A stretch of DNA of 7,543 nt, taken from Pelotomaculum sp. Its GTDB lineage: Bacteria; Bacillota; Desulfotomaculia; Desulfotomaculales; Pelotomaculaceae. Positions 6,010-7,543 of the stretch are shown here, one piece after another. The number at the start of each line of letters is the position of its first letter. The stretch's first letter is position 1. The notes below the pieces were generated by a model. It saw only the letters and a list, made by a program, of their open reading frames with translations, was not told where the DNA came from and ran no database searches. The DNA lies in NCBI GenBank assembly GCA_003489345.1, contig DNIT01000190.1, positions 1-7,543 of the forward strand, in the 5' to 3' direction. The position numbers and the translations under genes were made by a program.

Positions 6010-6296
6010 GGATTGTACTGCTCCATAGCCCAATCAAAAAGATCGGTAAGCTGATCAACGGCAAGCCCCTTTGCGCACCATTCGTCAAGCTTGCCTTCAC
6101 CAAATACAGAGGCCGCTAGTTCAAACAGCTCTGCCTGCGGCAAGTCATCTTTACCGTATTCCTTCTGCATCCGGACCATTTTTAGCACCATTACGGCCGG
6201 CAGGGAAGGGGGCAGGTATTCTGTTTGCCCAAAGATTTTGAAAGGTATTTTCTCCTGACTTTGTTCAGCCCAAAAGGCATCAAAATCTTTCATCAT
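5985..6296 (-). CDS. Tail assembly chaperone, short form (G-like)
   Basis: A small acidic 103-aa protein placed between the tail tube and tape measure genes, where siphophages encode the tail assembly chaperone that keeps the tape measure soluble and guides tube polymerisation. It reads MMKDFDAFWAEQ, then a GQTEYLPPSLPAVMVLKM segment (the LP.SLP motif is common in this family), an acidic helix and a DLFDWAMEQYNPGNP tail. The start ATG overlaps the tail tube stop (ATGA, 6293-6296), with GGAGG seven bases upstream (6308-6304); a second ATG follows at once. The last codons contain the frameshift heptamer, so some ribosomes should make the 182-aa long form. Assignment rests on position, motif and frameshift, because these chaperones diverge strongly in sequence. 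Confidence 0.86.
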   Translation of the reverse strand: MMKDFDAFWAEQSQEKIPFKIFGQTEYLPPSLPAVMVLKMVRMQKEYGKDDLPQAELFELAASVFGEGKLDEWCAKGLAVDQLTDLFDWAMEQYNPGNPEAPK

Positions 6297-6838
6297 GCTA
6301 TATCCTCCGCAGTCTCATTGAAAACAATATCCTTTATGGACCCGTCTTTCATGGTTGCAATCGCTTTTCCAGATGCACTGATGGTAGCATATTCTTCACC
6401 CTGCAGGGTATAATCAAAACTGGTGCATTTAGCTTTATGAAGCATGAAATGAGCATCGCCAACATCGGTGTAGTCGGTCTTTGCTTCCAATTTAAAATAC
6501 TGGGGCAGGTCGCTCTTCGTAAGGGTAAAGGTCTGCTTCTGGTTTGGGGTCTCCCCGCTGGCGGTCACAGTGCCGCCAATCATGATGGCCAGAGCATCCA
6601 GGGAAACAACACCATGCTCAATGGCCCAATCTATTTGCTCCAGTTTGGCATAAGTGTCAATTACGGTTTCGTCGCCTTTAAGCTGCTTTTCGATAAAGGT
6701 AGGGGTCAGCTTCAGGCTGGTTATACCGGGAACATCCACCGCGGCGCCATACGTGGTCGCGGTAGAATCATCAGCAGTCAGTGGGGATATTTTGGCATCA
6801 TTGATGCCAAGGATTACAGATTCTTTTACTAACGGCAT
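6293..6838 (-). CDS. Major tail protein (tail tube)
   Basis: This forms the stacked hexameric rings of the tail tube. The 181-aa product starts MPLVKESVILGINDAKISPLTAD and has alternating polar beta-strand sequence throughout, with a conserved-looking LKLTPTFIEKQLKGDETVID (about residues 41-60), a helical IDWAIEHGVVSLDALAIMIGG segment (about 69-89), and late strands FDYTLQGEEYATISASGKAIAT. These are typical of the phage tail tube superfamily: a beta-sandwich with one helix. ATG 6838 has AGGAGG eight bases upstream (6852-6847), one of the strongest ribosome sites in the window, as expected for an abundant structural protein. It lies directly before the chaperone gene, the usual order. I do not assign it to a named subfamily. 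Confidence 0.86.
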   Translation of the reverse strand: MPLVKESVILGINDAKISPLTADDSTATTYGAAVDVPGITSLKLTPTFIEKQLKGDETVIDTYAKLEQIDWAIEHGVVSLDALAIMIGGTVTASGETPNQKQTFTLTKSDLPQYFKLEAKTDYTDVGDAHFMLHKAKCTSFDYTLQGEEYATISASGKAIATMKDGSIKDIVFNETAEDIA

Positions 6839-6843
6839 AATTT

Positions 6844-7203
6844 TTACCTCCTCACAGTTTTATGGCGGTACCGCATGGATTTGTGGTACACGCCGGTATC
6901 ATTCTCATATAGGTCTCCAGCAAACTCCCGGACAAAATGCAGTCCGGACATGACATTGTCCACGGCCTGAGAGATGGCGGTCGTGTTTCCCTTTGACCAC
7001 ACGTCAATTACCATCACGGATTCACTGGTCATTTCCCGATCATCACCTCTCAGAGCTGGGGCATTCGTCTGCTCATAGTAAGTGATGCAGGGGAATGCCG
7101 GTTTATCTGGTAGGTTATAAAAAACGACCCTGCCGGCTACCAGATTGGTTAGCGTCGGGTCGTTCTTAAGGGCACTATATACGGTTGGTTTTAGATCAAT
7201 CAA
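6844..7203 (-). CDS. Tail completion / tail terminator protein, DUF3168-like
   Basis: This 119-aa protein probably caps the tail or joins it to the head. It begins MIDLKPTVYSALKND, followed by VVFYNLPDKPAFPCITYYE (residues about 26-44), a central VMVIDVWSKGNTTAISQAVDNVMSGL (strand then helix) and a final strand VYHKSMRYRHKTVRR. The pattern 'P.. FPcItYye ... idvws ... v...m' is that of DUF3168-like tail completion proteins. The start codon is TTG (7203-7201), with AGGGGTGAG upstream; no ATG or GTG in this frame fits. It overlaps the previous gene's TGA by four bases (TTGA), implying coupling. Its last two codons AGG AGG double as the Shine-Dalgarno of the tail tube gene. Confidence 0.83.
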   Translation of the reverse strand: MIDLKPTVYSALKNDPTLTNLVAGRVVFYNLPDKPAFPCITYYEQTNAPALRGDDREMTSESVMVIDVWSKGNTTAISQAVDNVMSGLHFVREFAGDLYENDTGVYHKSMRYRHKTVRR

Positions 7204-7526
7204 TCGCTCACCCCTTTATGGATGGCATCAGCGAATATCTTTCGGATGTTGTTCTTGTTCTGCTCCAGTGCCGGGTTAAGGTAGGGCTGCGCGGCCATTT
7301 TAACGGTGCCCAACTCTACGAAAGGACCATATTCCACATTAGTTCCGACCCGCGCCTCTTTCTTCTCCACTTCATGAGTAATAGAGTTTCGCAGGTTCCC
7401 AGTATCGACTGGAGTCAGACTTTTAGCGGCACCTTCCACTACCAGGGCCGACGCTTCCAAGGCTTTATTAATCGCCCCATCCATACTCTTTATCGCCTTG
7501 CCGCCATACCATTTTAGCTCTGCCAT
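7200..7526 (-). CDS. HK97 gp10-like tail completion protein
   Basis: Member of the HK97 gp10-like family (PF04883-like), a small protein of the head-tail junction or tail completion step. The 108-109-aa product has the diagnostic order: an N-terminal helix (AINKALEASALVVEGAAKSLTP, about 19-40), the TPVDTGNLRNSI motif (about 39-50), a VEYGPFVELGT motif (about 65-75), and QPYLNPALEQNKNNIRKIF at the end. Two adjacent ATGs exist at 7529 and 7526; the GGAGG at 7538-7534 is four bases from the first and seven from the second, so 7526 is preferred. The gene continues the head-completion to tail order and is complete in the window. Confidence 0.9.
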   Translation of the reverse strand: MAELKWYGGKAIKSMDGAINKALEASALVVEGAAKSLTPVDTGNLRNSITHEVEKKEARVGTNVEYGPFVELGTVKMAAQPYLNPALEQNKNNIRKIFADAIHKGVSD

Positions 7527-7533
7527 CATACCA

Positions 7534-7538
7534 CCTCC
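7534..7538 (-). promoter_or_regulatory. Ribosome binding site of the gp10-like gene
   Basis: GGAGG on the minus strand sits seven bases before ATG 7526 and four before ATG 7529, favouring the second methionine as the start. It ends five bases from the right edge of the window. Confidence 0.75.
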
Positions 7539-7543
7539 GGCCG

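Noticed and set aside
6004..6033. TTG at 6033 as an independent start for the downstream chaperone frame
   Set aside because: There is no ribosome site before it, and a correctly phased GGGAAAC site with a downstream stem explains expression better.
1..7543. GGCC at both ends of the window as a cloning or packaging site
   Set aside because: A 4-base match at each end is too short to mean anything; there are no longer terminal repeats linking the ends.
1..7543. tRNA genes, attachment sites, insertion sequences, toxin-antitoxin or other defence genes
   Set aside because: None was found. Apart from the CRISPR-like edge, the window is ordinary phage tail morphogenesis sequence.

Overview
The window is a block of late structural (tail) genes from a tailed phage or prophage with a long, flexible siphovirus-type tail. 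All genes lie on the minus strand, so transcription runs from right to left. AGGAGG-type Shine-Dalgarno sequences precede almost every gene, GC content is moderate, and the protein families resemble those of Gram-positive phages. The host is therefore most likely a Firmicute, probably a Clostridia-type anaerobe. That is an inference; no host gene is present.

Layout in transcription order: HK97 gp10-like tail-completion protein (7526-7200); DUF3168-like tail-completion/terminator protein (7203-6844, TTG start); major tail tube protein (6838-6293); tail assembly chaperone (6296-5985), whose reading frame continues by a probable -1 ribosomal frameshift at GGGAAAC into 6003-5749; tape measure protein (5744 or 5732 to 3876); distal tail protein Dit (3879-3142); a 255-aa tail-fibre-like protein that appears to start at an ATA codon (3128-2361); a 117-aa protein of unknown function (2349-1996); an 86-base gap with a palindrome and a UUCG hairpin; and a large tail-associated protein (Tal / prophage tail endopeptidase family, from 1909) that is still open at the left edge. 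Most genes are tightly packed, with 4-base overlaps or a Shine-Dalgarno directly after the previous stop, as expected for one translationally coupled operon. Head genes would lie to the right; further fibre and lysis genes would lie to the left.

The most unusual feature is at the left edge. Bases 25-53 look like one complete type I-E CRISPR repeat (CCCCGC-ACTC-GCGGGG stem, AACAC end), joined directly to phage tail-gene sequence. The about 32 bases next to the repeat have exactly the length of a type I-E spacer and read in frame as part of the tail gene. The simplest explanation is that a CRISPR spacer identical to this phage gene let the assembly cross from the phage genome into a CRISPR array. 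If so, the window records a spacer-protospacer match, and the last ~18 codons of the tail gene as read here are not real.

Other notable points are the frameshift cassette with a stem-loop 6 bases downstream, the ATA start, the fibre-like gene placed between Dit and Tal rather than after Tal, and an 11-residue tryptophan periodicity in the tape measure protein.
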